The position numbers were made by a program, and so were the translations under genes. Positions 32,163-43,990 of a stretch of 64,000 bases of DNA are shown here, piece after piece (position 1 is the first letter of the stretch; each line of letters starts with the position of its first letter). The notes beneath the pieces are model-generated. The model saw nothing but the letters and a program-made list of their open reading frames with translations, did no database searches and was not told where the DNA came from. Origin of the DNA: Ampelocalamus luodianensis (Eukaryota; Streptophyta; Magnoliopsida; Poales; Poaceae); contig JAYEVH010000359.1 of the NCBI GenBank assembly GCA_036346255.1, forward strand, positions 1 through 64,000. The letters are read 5' to 3'.

Positions 32163-33092
32163 CTGCCGACGTGTCCGCCCGACCATGGTGTGGGCGGGTT
32201 CTTGCCCTGGTTGGCACCCTCTGCCGTCAGTGGTGCACCGGTCGCCACGACTTGTGGAGTGGTCGGGACGGGTGCTGTCATGGGCACCAGCTCGCTTGTC
32301 AGGCTACCTACGAAGGAAGCTGAGCTACCTCCCATCTGCTCAGGATTGGCATCCTCCTCGATCACAAAGTCAGGTGACCGATTACTCCCTGCATCATCCG
32401 ACCACTTCCATTCCACATTTTCTTCAAATATAACATCGCGACTTACATGGATTTTGCCGCGATGTGGGTCCAGTAGTCGGTGAGATTTGCATCCTTCCTC
32501 GACGCCCAAGTACACCATTGGCTGGCTGCGGTCGTCGAGCTTCTTTAGGTTTGGCGCGATCACCTTGGCGTCGCGTGCAACGAAACACACGAATGTGTGC
32601 GGTGCGCTTCCTCCCGTCCATGCCTCGAGCGAGTGCGATCACCATCGCCTTGGTTGGGAGCGATTCGGAGATAGGCGGCATGCGCGCCTCCCAAAATCTA
32701 TCGGACGCGCTCATGCTTTTAAGAAGTGAACGTGCCATAGTCATTACCGTCCTGTTGCGCCGTTCCACCACACCGTTTTGTTGAGGAGAATACGGTGCGG
32801 TGAAATGGCGTTCAATTCCTGCCTGCTCGCACACCTTTGCGAGCTCGGCTGAAAGAACCTTGCCGCCGCGGTCTGACCTAAGAATCTTGACGCGGCGACC
32901 ACTCGTGTTCTCGGCCAGCACCTTGGTCTTCATAAATGCCGAGCACGCCTGGTCCTTTGTTTTGATAACATGTAACCACATCCACCGGGAGTAATCATCA
33001 ACAATTAGCATAAAGTAACGATTACCGGCTGGAGTTACTGGCGTGATCGGTCCGCACAAATCGATGTGCAGGAGTTCGAGCGGCTCCTCCGC
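32163..33092 (-). pseudogene. Copia integrase, broken
   Basis: Minus strand from 33059: MCGPITPVTPAGNRYFMLIV, then DDYSRWMWLHVI, KILRSDRGGK, GIERHFTAPYSPQQNGVVER and RNRTVMTMARSLL. These give the DDE landmarks of the copia integrase core (D in VDDYSR, D in SDRGG, E in VVERRNRT). The frame shifts at about 32560 and resumes as VIAPNLKKLDDRSQPMVYLG and HRLLDPHRGKIHVSRDVIFE (32590-32132), the normal post-integrase linker. Confidence 0.9.
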
Positions 33093-33660
33093 TCAGTATC
33101 TAGCTGCCGCTGGGAATGGCAGTATTGTCTGCTTCACCACCAAACACGCCCGACACAACTGTTTAGGGTGTGTGATCGGCGGCACACCTGCCGCCATTCC
33201 TTTGATAACGAGCATCTTCAAAGCTTGGAAGTTCACATGACCAAGGCGTGCATGCCATAACCATGCCGGATTATCTAGGCTTGTCAGGAGACAAACTGGC
33301 CTTACCAACTGCAACTTGATGCGATAGAGGCGATTTTGGGTTCGCCTCACCTTCATAATCAATCGTAGAGGATTTTTGACAAACACCTCAAGTTCATCTT
33401 CATCCGTGTTAACCCGGTGACCAGTCTCGGTGAGTTGACCGAGGCTCACCAGATTGCTGCAAAGTCTAGGTATATAGTATACCTCATCGAGCAGCCATTG
33501 GTCACCGTTTCTACATGCGAAGAGAATTGAGCCCTTGCCCTTGATCTGCACTATCGAGCCATCACCGAATTTCACCCTTCCGGTGGCTGCTTCGTCCAAC
33601 TCGCGGAATTTCTCCTTGTCGCCAGTCATGTGGTTCTAGCACCGTTGTCCAGGTACCAGA
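33093..33660 (-). pseudogene. Copia protease and GAG-pre-integrase region
   Basis: The protease active-site region reads WYLDNGARTT at the 3' end of the gag frame (about 33640), where the family has DSGA or DNGA, followed by MTGDKEKFRELDEAATG and VYYIPRLCSNLVSLGQL. The pre-integrase zinc block then reads WLWHARLGHVNFQALKML and CRACLVVKQTILPFP. One frameshift separates gag from protease. Confidence 0.88.
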
Positions 33661-34752
33661 TATCAGTTGGCGCCTGAACGTGCTCAACATTGTGCAGCTC
33701 TGGCCACAGCTTTTCCTCATTGAGCATAACAACATCTTGTCGTTCCTGCTCGACCGGCGGTATCTCCTCAGAGACCGCCAGTAACAGTGTTGGCTCAGCG
33801 TCGTCGGCTCGCGTGAGGTGAGCTTCCTCCTTCTTCTTCGGGGCTCGACATTGTGTCAAATAGTGCTCCATCTCGTCGCAATTAAAGCAACGAATGTGAC
33901 TCTTGTCACGGCCACCGCCGCCAGAGCCGCTTGCCCCATCTTTGTGTGGCGGTCCGCCACGACCTCCTCTGCCACGGCCCTGCGCGACCACAACCACCCG
34001 GCCGTGGTTCCGCCATATCACGGGAGCCTTGTTCTTACGGCTTGCAGCGAATCCCGCTGTCCTTCTTAAACGCGCCTCCCACTCAGCCTGAGTGAGGAGC
34101 ACCTGCCCGTCGGTGTTCCCGCCGATGCCAGTGCCCTTTTTGCGCGTGCGTTCCTCAAAAGTCTTTAGCCGTCCCACGGTCTCCTCGAATGCCAAAGTGT
34201 TGAGATCAAAGAAGCGCTCGATGCGGCTATCACATTGATAAAGCTGTTGCGCAGCGTGTTGAACAACTTCTTCACGCAGTATGGCATCGCCGGCATCTCG
34301 TCGCCGAGACTTGAGTACAGCGGACATGGTGGTGAGCGATCGGCATCTTGGTCGAGGACTCACCGTCGTTCATGTGCATGGCGTCGAACTTCGCTTTTCA
34401 ATGTCTGCGACCATGCATCCTTTACTCGATCCGCGTAAGCGAACCTCGTCTTGGCGATCCACACCGCGCATTGTCGTCTTCTTCGCCACTTGCATGAGGA
34501 GGTCTTGAGGCGCTTGAAGGCGGTGCGACCTTGCCTTCTTGTCGGCCGTGCGTCGACTTGACTCCTTCCGCGGCTCGGTGACCTCGGACTCCTTGATCCT
34601 CCATCATGGCGAACACGAATCACCCGGTTGGTGTAATTCGTGTTCGTCATTGTAAATCTTGGAGCGTACCAGCGCTCTGCGGCACCCTTGATGTCTCTCC
34701 GCAACAATCGACATTGGCTTCAGCCGGAGGATTTTGGGCATAAAACACAGGG
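33661..34752 (-). pseudogene. Copia gag with zinc knuckle, broken
   Basis: The start is near 34650 (MTNTNYTNRVIRVR). The capsid part follows in mixed frames (WIAKTRFAYADRVKDA), then TLAFEETVGRLKTFEERTRK, a basic RGRGRGGRGG linker and the knuckle CFNCDEMEHYLTQC (CX2CX4HX4C). It ends with the protease entry at 33640. The 245-codon frame at 33626-34363 is the best preserved part of this element. Confidence 0.88.
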
Positions 34753-34764
34753 TGCTCGATACCA
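34753..34764 (-). other. Copia primer-binding site
   Basis: The minus strand reads TGGTATCGAGCA beside the 5' LTR. It fits the initiator methionine tRNA complement TGGTATCAGAGC with one A missing. Confidence 0.75.
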
Positions 34765-34769
34765 ATTTT

Positions 34770-35131
34770 TGGCAAATGGCAGGATCGACACCCGATCTCT
34801 CACTTTGTTGTGGTAAGGTTCCGACTAGCGGGACAGAGTAAAGCAGGAAAGAATACTCAAGAACAAAGAACTGGGGCAATTTTACGGTTTTTCTCTTGGA
34901 ATCAAGACTACTACTTGCTTACTACAATGTTTCTAGCTACTGCTATTTATAGAACACATGGAAGTTTAAAGGTCGACGACCTATTGCATTCTCATGCAGA
35001 AACTCACGCATTCATATTGACCATTCAGCTACTCCTGAAACGCATTCATACTGCATTGAAGAAACACCTCGTTGCTTGCATACTGCATTGAAGAGACTCC
35101 TCGTAGTCGCCAGCTAGGAATAACATCTTCA
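34770..35131 (-). repeat. Copia 5' LTR
   Basis: Matches 28602-28965. TATAAATAG is at 34943-34951 on the minus strand. Small indels distinguish the copies. Confidence 0.88.
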
Positions 35132-35290
35132 AAAACAAGTGATAATCATACATCAACGAGAACTTAATTAACAGCAAAAGAGTTTATTACAAAGCTGGCT
35201 TACAAGCTGACAAAAGGCAACTTTACACCACAGGAAAACAAAAGATAAGTCCATCCAATACACTATAGGCAATTGGCTGGAAGGTGTAGT

Positions 35291-36856
35291 TGAAGGATCA
35301 CGGGAAGGCTACGATAGCACAAACAAAAATTTTACCGCGCAACCAAGGAATCTCCGCTAGTAATAGATCACGAGATTACCACTAAACGCTCCCACTGGTA
35401 GCGGAAGTAGAGTCGATGTAGCGAGTTGAAGCAGTCGTACTCGTACTTGCCGCGGGCCTTCTCCTACTCCGATGAACGTCATGAGTCGCGGATCGTCCTA
35501 CTGCTGATGCTTCGCAACAACACCTCTAAGGTATCCACACGTACGGGGTAGGGACACCACGTGCAGGAGTGCTAGCGCCGGCGACGTGGTTGAGGATAGC
35601 GTGGCTATTAGGGTTTCGGGAATACCTTCAAAAGGATTGATCAAACGTACCCCATGCCACCGCCCCTCTATATATAGGCATCCATATTAGGTCCTCAACC
35701 TGAGGCCTATTAGGAACTCGCGGCCTATAAGAATTCGGATCACCATCCAAATCAAATCCTAGCCCTTTAAATTGTGACCCTATAGGTTTGTGTGTAATCG
35801 GTTGTGACTCGAAAACTCTTTCCGACCATGAGTCGCGTGATACCTAGCAGACACATAACGATTCCCAAACACACACAGAATATATCGGACGAACCTTAAT
35901 GCAATATGATCTACGACGAGTCCTTATCACTTACGACCAGCTTGTACTTAGTCATGAACAGTCCATAACCAGTTTGTAACTCCTTACGACCAGTTAGTAC
36001 CTAACTACGACCAGTTTGCAACTCCTTACGACCAGTTGGTGATTATGTTCGTGTAGTCTACGACTAGGTCGCATCTCCATACAACCGACCGGTCTCGACT
36101 TGAGGCGAACGACTGCTTGTGTATTCTCCCTTCGCCTCACGACATCTGGTTGAACTCTAGGTGAGATAAAATGTCATCCATGGACTGTTCAATACTTTCT
36201 CGATCAAGTGTCAAATAACTTCATGTGGTCAACACTTCGACTACATGGCCATCCACTTTCTTTATTCGACCACAACCAGGGGCCCAGAGACATCTCTCCT
36301 GTTATGTTAGGAGGGGCAAATCCCATATTCGACCAATCACATTCCTCCGCATGTTTCATAATATACCCGAAAGCTACCTTTATAACTACCCAGTTACGGA
36401 GTAGCGTTTGGCAACCCCTAAGAGTGTCATTACACATGTAGGAAACCATGTTGATCTAATGTCTAAGGATTATACATCATCATTGCTCGAGACCAACTAA
36501 CGACACATAAAATCATAACAATCTCAATAGTGTCTCAAGGTGGGTCTTATCCAATACCATGTTCTCTCTAACATGTGTTCATATTACTGGTTTGATATCT
36601 CCATATCTATGACCTGTGAAACATGGTCATCAACCAATACATATGCTAGTCTATTCATATGTGTCCTCATATGTTTCCGACCAGGGAACGTTTAAGAATA
36701 ATTATCGCAAAAATACAGAGTTTCGCAATCAAGTCACATACTTGATGATAAATATTAACGATATAATTCTAGGAACAAGATAACACATTATCCAATGTTA
36801 TGAACATAATGTAATATAATCATCTTTATCATTGCCTCTAGGGCATATTTTCAACA
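35291..36856 (-). repeat. Angela-like 3' LTR
   Basis: Minus strand TGTTGAAAATATGCCC to GTGATCCTTCA. CTATATATAG at 35668-35677 is the TATA box. Between 35920 and 36070 the unit ACTCCTTACGACCAGTT recurs with variation. The adjacent purine tract GTGCAAGTGGGAGAC is at 36857-36871. Confidence 0.9.
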
Positions 36857-36871
36857 GTCTCCCACTTGCAC

Positions 36872-37568
36872 TAGAGTCAATCATTTAGGTATCTAATACC
36901 AATAGCCCTTGTGTGCGCCTCATGCTTTGGCTGTGTGAGAGGATTTGTCAACGGATCAACAATATTTAAATCCGTATGAACGTTGCATATCTTAACATCT
37001 CCTCTATCCACCAATTCGCGAATAAGGTGGTAATGCCTGAGTATATGCTTGGACTTCTGATGGGATCTAGGCTCCTTAGCCTGCGCAATGGCTCCATTAT
37101 TGTCAAAATAGAGATCCGTTGGGCTCGAGGCACTCGGAACCATATTTAATTCAGCAACGAAATTCTTTATCCAAACACCTTCCTTCGCAGCTTCAGAAGC
37201 CGCAATGTACTCGGCCTCCGTCGTTGAATCGACAACTGTCTCTTGCTTGGAACTTTTGCAACTCACTGCTCCTCCATTCAAAATGAATACAAAACCAGAT
37301 TGCGAATGATAATCATCTTTATCAGTTTGGAAGCTTGCATCGGTGTAACCATTTACAACGAGCTCTTCATCACCGCCATAAACTAGAAGGCATCCTTAGT
37401 CCTTCTCAAGTACTTAGAATGTTTTTCATGATTCGATGACCTTCATGGGATCGACAGTATCTACTAGTAACACTTAGAGCATATGATACATCTGATCGAG
37501 TCCATATTATGGCGTACATGATGGATCCAATAGCTGAAGCATATGGAATACCATTCATACGGTCTCGC
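36872..37568 (-). pseudogene. Angela-like RNase H end of pol
   Basis: The minus strand reads KSSKQETVVDSTTEAEYIAA, then DLYFDNNGAIAQAKEPRSHQ, SKHILRHYHLIRELVDRGDV, then a stop near the purine tract. These are the copia RNase H landmarks (T-E-A-E-Y, DN, KHI..R.H). The right part (37282-37568) continues upstream as GYTDASFQTDKDDYHSQSG-type residues and breaks at the solo LTR. The 134-codon frame 36877-37281 is open. Confidence 0.9.
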
Positions 37569-40500
37569 TGTCGGGACCCCGAATATACGACCCTAGGACC
37601 CTCTGTGCATTCTGAACTAGTCCCAAATCAGTAGCTAGCTCGTACAGTTACAACATCGGTGTAATCACAACCATACAACAAAATAACGATAAAGCGGATA
37701 AATTAATATTACTTAGTAGCAAAAGGACCTTATGGTCAAGTCTTACAGAGTGCGCCATGCTGGGCTTAGCAACAAAGGCAACTTGCAGCGGAAACAAAAT
37801 ATCTCATGGAGGCCATTTGACATGCCCACAGGCAATCAAGTGGAGAACACGACCTAGTTCGCAAAGTCTTCAAGATACTCCTCTTCATAATACTCTGAGT
37901 TCCTGGTTCTTACGTGGGGATTAATCACTGCATGCAAGCCGTGAGTACTTTGAATGTACTCAGCAAGTCATAGAGAAATGTATGCAATTATTATTCATGC
38001 GAGGCTAGACAAGAATAGCTTTATGGCTATTTTGCGGAAAGAAATATTGACAGTAAATACAATAAGTAGATTGAAAGCACAATTTAAAGATTAGTACATA
38101 AGTAGTTCGATTCTTTGAAACAACAAGGATCAACCCAACCTTTACATCCAAACCATTAATTCCACCATTTTAAAGAAAACATCTACCTTGCGTGAAATCT
38201 CGAGCATGTCCATAGCAGGAGACACGACTATTGAATAGTTTTACACTCTGCAGAGATTGTGCGACTTTACCCACAAGAGATAATTGACTTATAATGTCCG
38301 TCGACACCTTTATCGAAGGTGTGCGACTAAGTCATTATCACGAGGCTTTACAAAGCTCTGTTTTGATTCGGTTCTCGCTCGCTAAGGATTCGCTTCTAAC
38401 GGGTTTTACTTCCGCCAGATTCATGCCCCCTCTTGCGCCGTTCTCAACCAAAACAGAATCGACTCAAAAGCATTGCTAATTAGTTGGCCCAGTCCACCCC
38501 ATCTTGGACATGTGGTTGCACAGTATGACCCAGATCAATGGTTCAAGGTTAAGTCCTTAGTTGGCTGCTTAGGCGAGACTAATCCACGTTCCAAAGTGCG
38601 TTACGGCACCCACACTTACCATCACCCACTCGCCCGAGCATAAAACATTTTCAGTTCAACCCAGCCAAATACCACCCTAGTCTTGGTACAACATCTTTTA
38701 ATAATAGTGGCCGCACCACAATTCCATAATTCCTTTAGTCATGTTTATTCATACAAACATGTGATCATGAGTTCCGACGTACAACTATAGCATGACTAAG
38801 CATAATACGATACCCATGTTGGTAATCTATCAATGTCCAACTAAGGTAGACCATCCTATGGTGTCCAAGGATTTATGTCATTCAAGGGTACATGTCATTT
38901 GCAATTTATCAAGGAGGCATACATCAATTGGGCAATTATCTACTCCCGAAACCATTTAATATAAAACTAGCAATGCATGTTTATATCAAATAATATAGTT
39001 TTGTAAAATGGGTTCAATATGATCAAAGGTCTATGACTTGCCTTCGTTGAAGAGTTGAGGTGCTTCGGTCGTTGGGTCCGAGAAATCCTCCGAAATGCCG
39101 GTTTCTACACGTGCGAAAAAAGCAAGATAAATAAAACAACTCCAAATAAATTCCAAATAAAGACCAAACTAGCACTAACAGCAAGAGGAGGATTTTAGAT
39201 GAATTTATAAATTTGAATCACTCGAATCGAAGTTCGAACGAAGAAGTTATGGCCTTTTCCGAATTTCTTGATTTATTTTTGTAAAGGAAAAGGAAATTAT
39301 GACATCAGTGGCGTCATCGGAGGAATTTCGGCGAAAGAAAAATAAAAGAAAAGAAATTGACATGTGGGGCCTCTGTCAATGAGAGGGTGCATGGTGGGTC
39401 CACCGAGCCTTGGAAAAGAGGGGGGAGGAGTGCCACACGGGCTTCCACGTGGATGGCCACGTAAGCCAGAGGGTGTGAGGCGAGGTGGCGAGCTAGAGCC
39501 ACGTCGTGCGACGGCGATGGCGCTTCGAGCGCGCGGGCTTGCTGCGGCTCGCGCGGCGCAGCCGTCGCGAGCTTGGCGGTGGTACGAAGCAAAGCGGTGC
39601 GAGATCGGCGCACCAAAGCGGCGATTTGTAGAAGAATTGGCCGGCGACAGCGAAGCGGCGGCGGCGGCGAAGGTGGAGGTGGCGCTACGGGGATGGTCCA
39701 GGGACAGGGAGGCGCGCATGAGGTGGCCCTCAGTGCGGCGATGCCAAAGGTGAGGCCCGCGGCGCCAGAGGAGGCTCGACGGCAGCGGCGGGTGCGGCGG
39801 AACGAAGCTCGGCGGCGGCGGCTCGAGCTTGAAATACGGTCGAGCTAGGGCGAGGGAGAGAGGGGAAATGGGGGAAAACAGGAGAGGAGAGGGAGGCGCG
39901 TCCGAGGCTCACTTTTATAGGCCTCGGGGGGGCCTGGAGGAGGAGAGCGGCGAGGAGCTCGCTTCGACCATTAATGGCGAGCGGCGGTGTCAGCGAAAGG
40001 AGCGGAGAAAAGGGGATAAATGGGGCGCAGATGCAGCGGAGGCGGGGCGGCTAGGCGAGCGATGAGGCGGCGAGTGGCGGGATTCGTGGCACAAAGCCAC
40101 GCCACGGGCGCGCACAACTTCGGCGAAGAAGAGGAGAGAGGAGAAGGCGCTGGCAGGCGGGCCCTCTCGCGGCGAGAGAGAGAGGGAGAATGGGAAGGGG
40201 CGCGGTGAATCTCTACCGCCCGATCCAGATCAGACGGTCCACAGCGAGTGGGCCGATCGGACCTCTAAAACGCGAACGCAATTGAGGCCGTCCATCTAAG
40301 ATCGGACGGTTGGCAGAGGAGCCTTGTAGCCGGCCAGCGAGCTGCGGCGAGGCTGGGCGCGGAAGGAAAGGAGGTGGGCCGAGAAAAAAACAAAATCGGC
40401 CCAAAGCAAAAAGAGGAATTAAAATGCTTTTCCGATTAAAGAAAAGCTAGAAAAGCAAAAAGACTTTTAGAAAATAGCTAATAGAGTCTAAAAATTCTAG

Positions 40501-40838
40501 GAAAATTCACAGAAGTTCCTTGAATTATTTAGAACTTAATAAAAATACTTTTAACTATACTTTAGTTTTTAAATTTTGCAAACAAAATAGATTTTGACTT
40601 TTCGGACCAAAGGAAAAACCAAATTAAAATCCAGAAAAAGCAAGAAAAGACTTAAAATCCAAATAAAATCCAAGAAAGTCAAATAAACTCACTTTTTAAT
40701 TTAATTGAAGTTGGATTAACTCAATTTAAATTGTTTTTTATTTCTAAATTTCAATTTAAGCTTTTACAACTCGATAAAATCAACTGGTTATTTTTATTTT
40801 AAAATTTTTCAAAAACTCTGCAAATTAGGGATGTTACA
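37569..40838 (-). mobile_element. Tekay-like solo LTR (L4), 3.27 kb
   Basis: It runs from TGTCGGGACCCCG to AGGGATGTTACA on the plus strand; on the minus strand it starts TGTAACATCCC. CTCGC directly repeats at 37564-37568 and 40839-40843, inside the Angela-like pol. It carries a GTGAGTAC/GTACTCAG palindrome (37941-37965) and a TATA-like CCTATAAAAG at 39911-39920 (minus). The GC-rich frames at 39297-40208 lie in the LTR and show no protein similarity. Confidence 0.92.
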
Positions 40839-41762
40839 CTCGCTCATCAATTGTCGAAAGACACTGACTCTTGCTAAGACTTATGCTATGTGACATAGGC
40901 AAGAACCCTTTTTGGCATTCTGCATGCTGAACCGAATCAACTCCTTGTCAATGTAAGTACTTTGTCTTAATCCAATTAGCCTTCTTGATCTATCTCTATA
41001 GATCTTTATTCCTAAGATATATGCTGCCTCTCCTATGTCCTTCATAGAAAAACTATTTTTCAATGATACCTTAACGGATTACGGCATTGGAATGTCATTC
41101 CCGATCAATAATATGTCATCCACATATAATATTAGTATTACAAGCGCGCTCCCACTAACCTTCATGTAAACACAAGGTTCTTCTTTGTTCTTGACAAAAC
41201 CAAATCTTTTGATCTCCTCATCAAAACGTATATTCCAACTCTGAGATGCTTGCTTCAACCCATAAATGGACTTTTGAAGTTTGCATACTTTTCTAGCATT
41301 CTTTGGATCAACAAAACCTTCAGGCTGTGTCATGTACACATCCTCACTTAGGTTTCCATTAAGAAAAGACGTTTTGACATCCATTTGCCATATCTCATAG
41401 TCGAAATATGCAGCAATACCTAGAATGATCCGTATAGATTTAAGCATCGCTACCGATGAGAAAGTGTCATCGTAGTCAACCCCTTGAACTTGTCGAAACC
41501 CTTTTACGACTAGTCGAGCTTTATGAATGTGAACATTTTTACCCATATCAATCTTTTTCTTATAGATCCATTTGCACTCAATGGTTTTAACACCATCAAG
41601 AGGATCGACCAGGTTCCAAACTTGATTGTCACTCATGGAGTCTATCTCGAATTTCATGGCTCCAAGCCATTTCTCATAGTCTCGGTCCATCATCGCTTCC
41701 TCATAAGTATTAGGCTCATCATTATTCAACAATAATACATCATGCACATACCTTATAGGCAA
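40839..41762 (-). pseudogene. Angela-like reverse transcriptase
   Basis: From 41762 leftward: EPNTYEEAMMDRDYEKWLGA, then MKFEIDSMSDNQVWNLVD, KWIYKKKIDMGKNVH, KARLVVKGFRQVQGVDYDDT, WQMDVKTSFLNGNLSEDVYM, SIYGLKQASQSWNIRFD and YVDDILLIGND. All RT blocks, including YVDD, are present in a 227-codon frame (41079-41762). After a frameshift near 41070, NSFSMKDIGEAAYILGIKIY continues to 40881, then the solo LTR interrupts. Confidence 0.93.
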
Positions 41763-42938
41763 TTGACGTGGCCTTTTAGATCTACGTAGGGTGATGCCTC
41801 ATCTATAGGTTCAACAACAATTTGTTCATTCTGTAGAGGTTGGTAGGAATTGAAACACTTTCAGATTTTTCCAATTTCTTGAGTTGCACCTTTCTCGGTG
41901 ACTCCTTTTGAAAGAAACTCTTTCTCCAAAAGACACTATTTAGACAACAAAAACTTTGCCCTCTTCCCTGTTGTAGAAGTAATATCCTTTGGTTTTCCTA
42001 GGATATCCTATAAAGAAGCATTTATCTTAGTTGGGTGTGAGTTTATCAGACATCAAACGTTTAACATAGGCATCACATCCTCAAATCCTTAGAAAAGACA
42101 AACTAGGACTCTTCCCAGTTCACATCTCATATGGTGTCTTATCTACTGATTTTGATGGTAACTTATTTAAAATGAAAGTGGCAGTTTCAAGAGCGTAACC
42201 CCAAAAATACAATGGCAGATCAGATTGGCCCATCATTGACCGAACCATGTCTAACAAGGTTCGATTACGCTGCTCAGATACCCCATTCCATTGTGGAGTG
42301 CCCGGTCGTGTAAGTTGTGGGACAATTCTACATTGCTTCAAATGATCACCAAATTTATGGCTCAAAAATTCACCTCCACGATCAGATCGTAAAGATTTGA
42401 TTATCTTGCCAAGTTGATTCTGTACCTCACTCTAGAACTCCTTGAACTTTTTAAAGGATTCCGACTTGTGCCTCATGAAATAGACATATCCATATCTACT
42501 ATAGTCATCGGTGAAGGTAATGAAGTACTGAAAACCACCTCTAGCTGTCATGCTCATTGGTCCACATACATCAGTATGTACGAGTGCCAACAAGTCGGAC
42601 GCCCTCTCAGCTCGACCAGTGAAAAGAGTCTTGGTCATCTTTCCGAGTAGGCAAGATTTGCACGTTTCAAATAATTCCAAATCAAATGAGTTTAGAATTG
42701 CATCATCATGGAGCTTCTTCATACGTTTCTCACTTATGTGACCCAAACGACAATGCCAAATAAAAGTAGAATTCATATTATTAGGCCTAAGCCCTTTCAC
42801 ATTAATATTATAGACGGGTGCAACATCAAGATTTAAAATAAACAACCCATTCAAAACAGGTGCATAGCCATAAAACACTTCATTCAAAAATCTAGAACAA
42901 CCATTGTTCTCAATAATGAATTTATAACCCTCTGCCAA
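41763..42938 (-). pseudogene. Angela-like pre-integrase and integrase
   Basis: The 168-codon frame at 42432-42938 has WHCRLGHISEKRMKKLHDD and CKSCLLGK (HHCC-like), then DVCGPMSMTARGGFQYFITF and TDDYSRYGYVYFMRHKS (first catalytic Asp). A stop and frameshift near 42400 follow, then MSHKFGDHLKQCRIVPQLTR and PGTPQWNGVSEQRNRTLLDM (42120-42365; catalytic E in the SEQRNRT position). The stretch 41763-42119 holds the degraded integrase C-terminus and linker. Confidence 0.9.
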
Positions 42939-43990
42939 TAAACATGATGCAGAGATAATGTTTCTACTAATGGTGGGCGTAATAACAATTATTCAATTCC
43001 ATAATAAATCACGAGGGCAAAAGTAATGGCAAGATCGAGCGGCTAATGCGGCAACCCTTACTTTATTCCCAACGCGAAAATCCATCTCGCCTCTTGCAAC
43101 TCTCCTAATCCTTGTTATACTGCATCGAATTGCGGATATAAGCAACCGATCGGTATCAAATACCCATGAGTTAACAGAAGAATCAGCAAGAAAAACAACT
43201 ATAACATTAATACAAGTGGAAGGTTTAGTCCCACCATTCTTTTGGATCGGCCGGTATTTCTTGCGGTTCCTCTTCCAATGGCTTTGCTCTTTGCGGTAAA
43301 AGCATTCATTCTCTTGAGTCGGGCCAAACTTAGTCTTGGGCTCTTAGGTTTGTTAGTTTGGATCCTATCCGAAGTTTTAGCCTTGCCCTTTCCTTTGACC
43401 CTAGTCTTAAGCCTTCTTCTCGAAGCTCATACTCTTTTGCACCATCATCACATATTGTTGCTTTTTTATCTTGTCTTTCGCAGTCTCGAGCATCATATGC
43501 AGTTCGGTGAGATTCTTGTCTAAACTGTTCATATGGAAGTTCAGAATGAACGGCCCATAGCTTGTAGGAAGCGAAGCAAGAATCAAATCTGTAACCAACT
43601 CTTGACTAAGTGGAAAACCAAGTTTTTCCAAGCTCTGTGTGTAACCAACCATCTTGATTACATGTGGGCTCACCGGACTACCCTCAGCTAGCTTACACCC
43701 AAACAATTTCTTTGAGATCTCATATCTCTTAGTTCTTGCTTGTGTCTCAAACATGCTTTTGAGCGCCACGATCATATCGTAAGCCTCAATGTTCTCAAAG
43801 CGCTACAAGGTGCGAGTTCATAGTAGCAAGCATGAGACGACTAACATCAAGGGACTCATCACATGTCTTTTTATATGCGTTTTTAAGAGCAGCAGCAGCA
43901 TTTTCAGCAGGCACATCTGGAATTGGTTCCTCTAGAACATGTTCCTTTTTATCTTGCCTAAGAACAATTCTTAGGTTGCGGGACTAATCC
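42939..43990 (-). pseudogene. Angela-like gag and protease junction
   Basis: The 122-codon frame at 43407-43775 reads SMFETQARTKRYEISKKLFG, CKLAEGSPVSPHVIKM, VGYTQSLEKLGFPLSQELV and LHMMLETAKDKIKK, the UBN2-type copia Gag. The zinc-knuckle and protease regions (43000-43400) are degraded. Upstream (43776-43990) the N-terminal Gag is out of frame. Confidence 0.88.

Larger units (their letters stand above)
28602..35131 (-). mobile_element. Ty1/copia retrotransposon, minus strand
   Basis: Two LTRs (28602-28965 and 34770-35131; 364 and 362 bp, about 90-95 percent alike by eye) enclose gag, protease, integrase, RT and RNase H in copia order on the minus strand. The primer-binding site is at 34753-34764 and the purine tract at 28966-28979. 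No clear 5-bp TSD is found. An Angela-type LTR (30604-32162) interrupts the linker between integrase and RT. Without it the element is about 5.0 kb, normal for a small copia family. Frameshifts run throughout, so it is inactive. Confidence 0.9.

Noticed and set aside
39297..40208. Overlapping GC-rich open frames as possible genes
   Set aside because: They lie inside the 3.27-kb solo LTR bounded by a CTCGC duplication, overlap on both strands and have low-complexity Arg/Ala/Gly translations.
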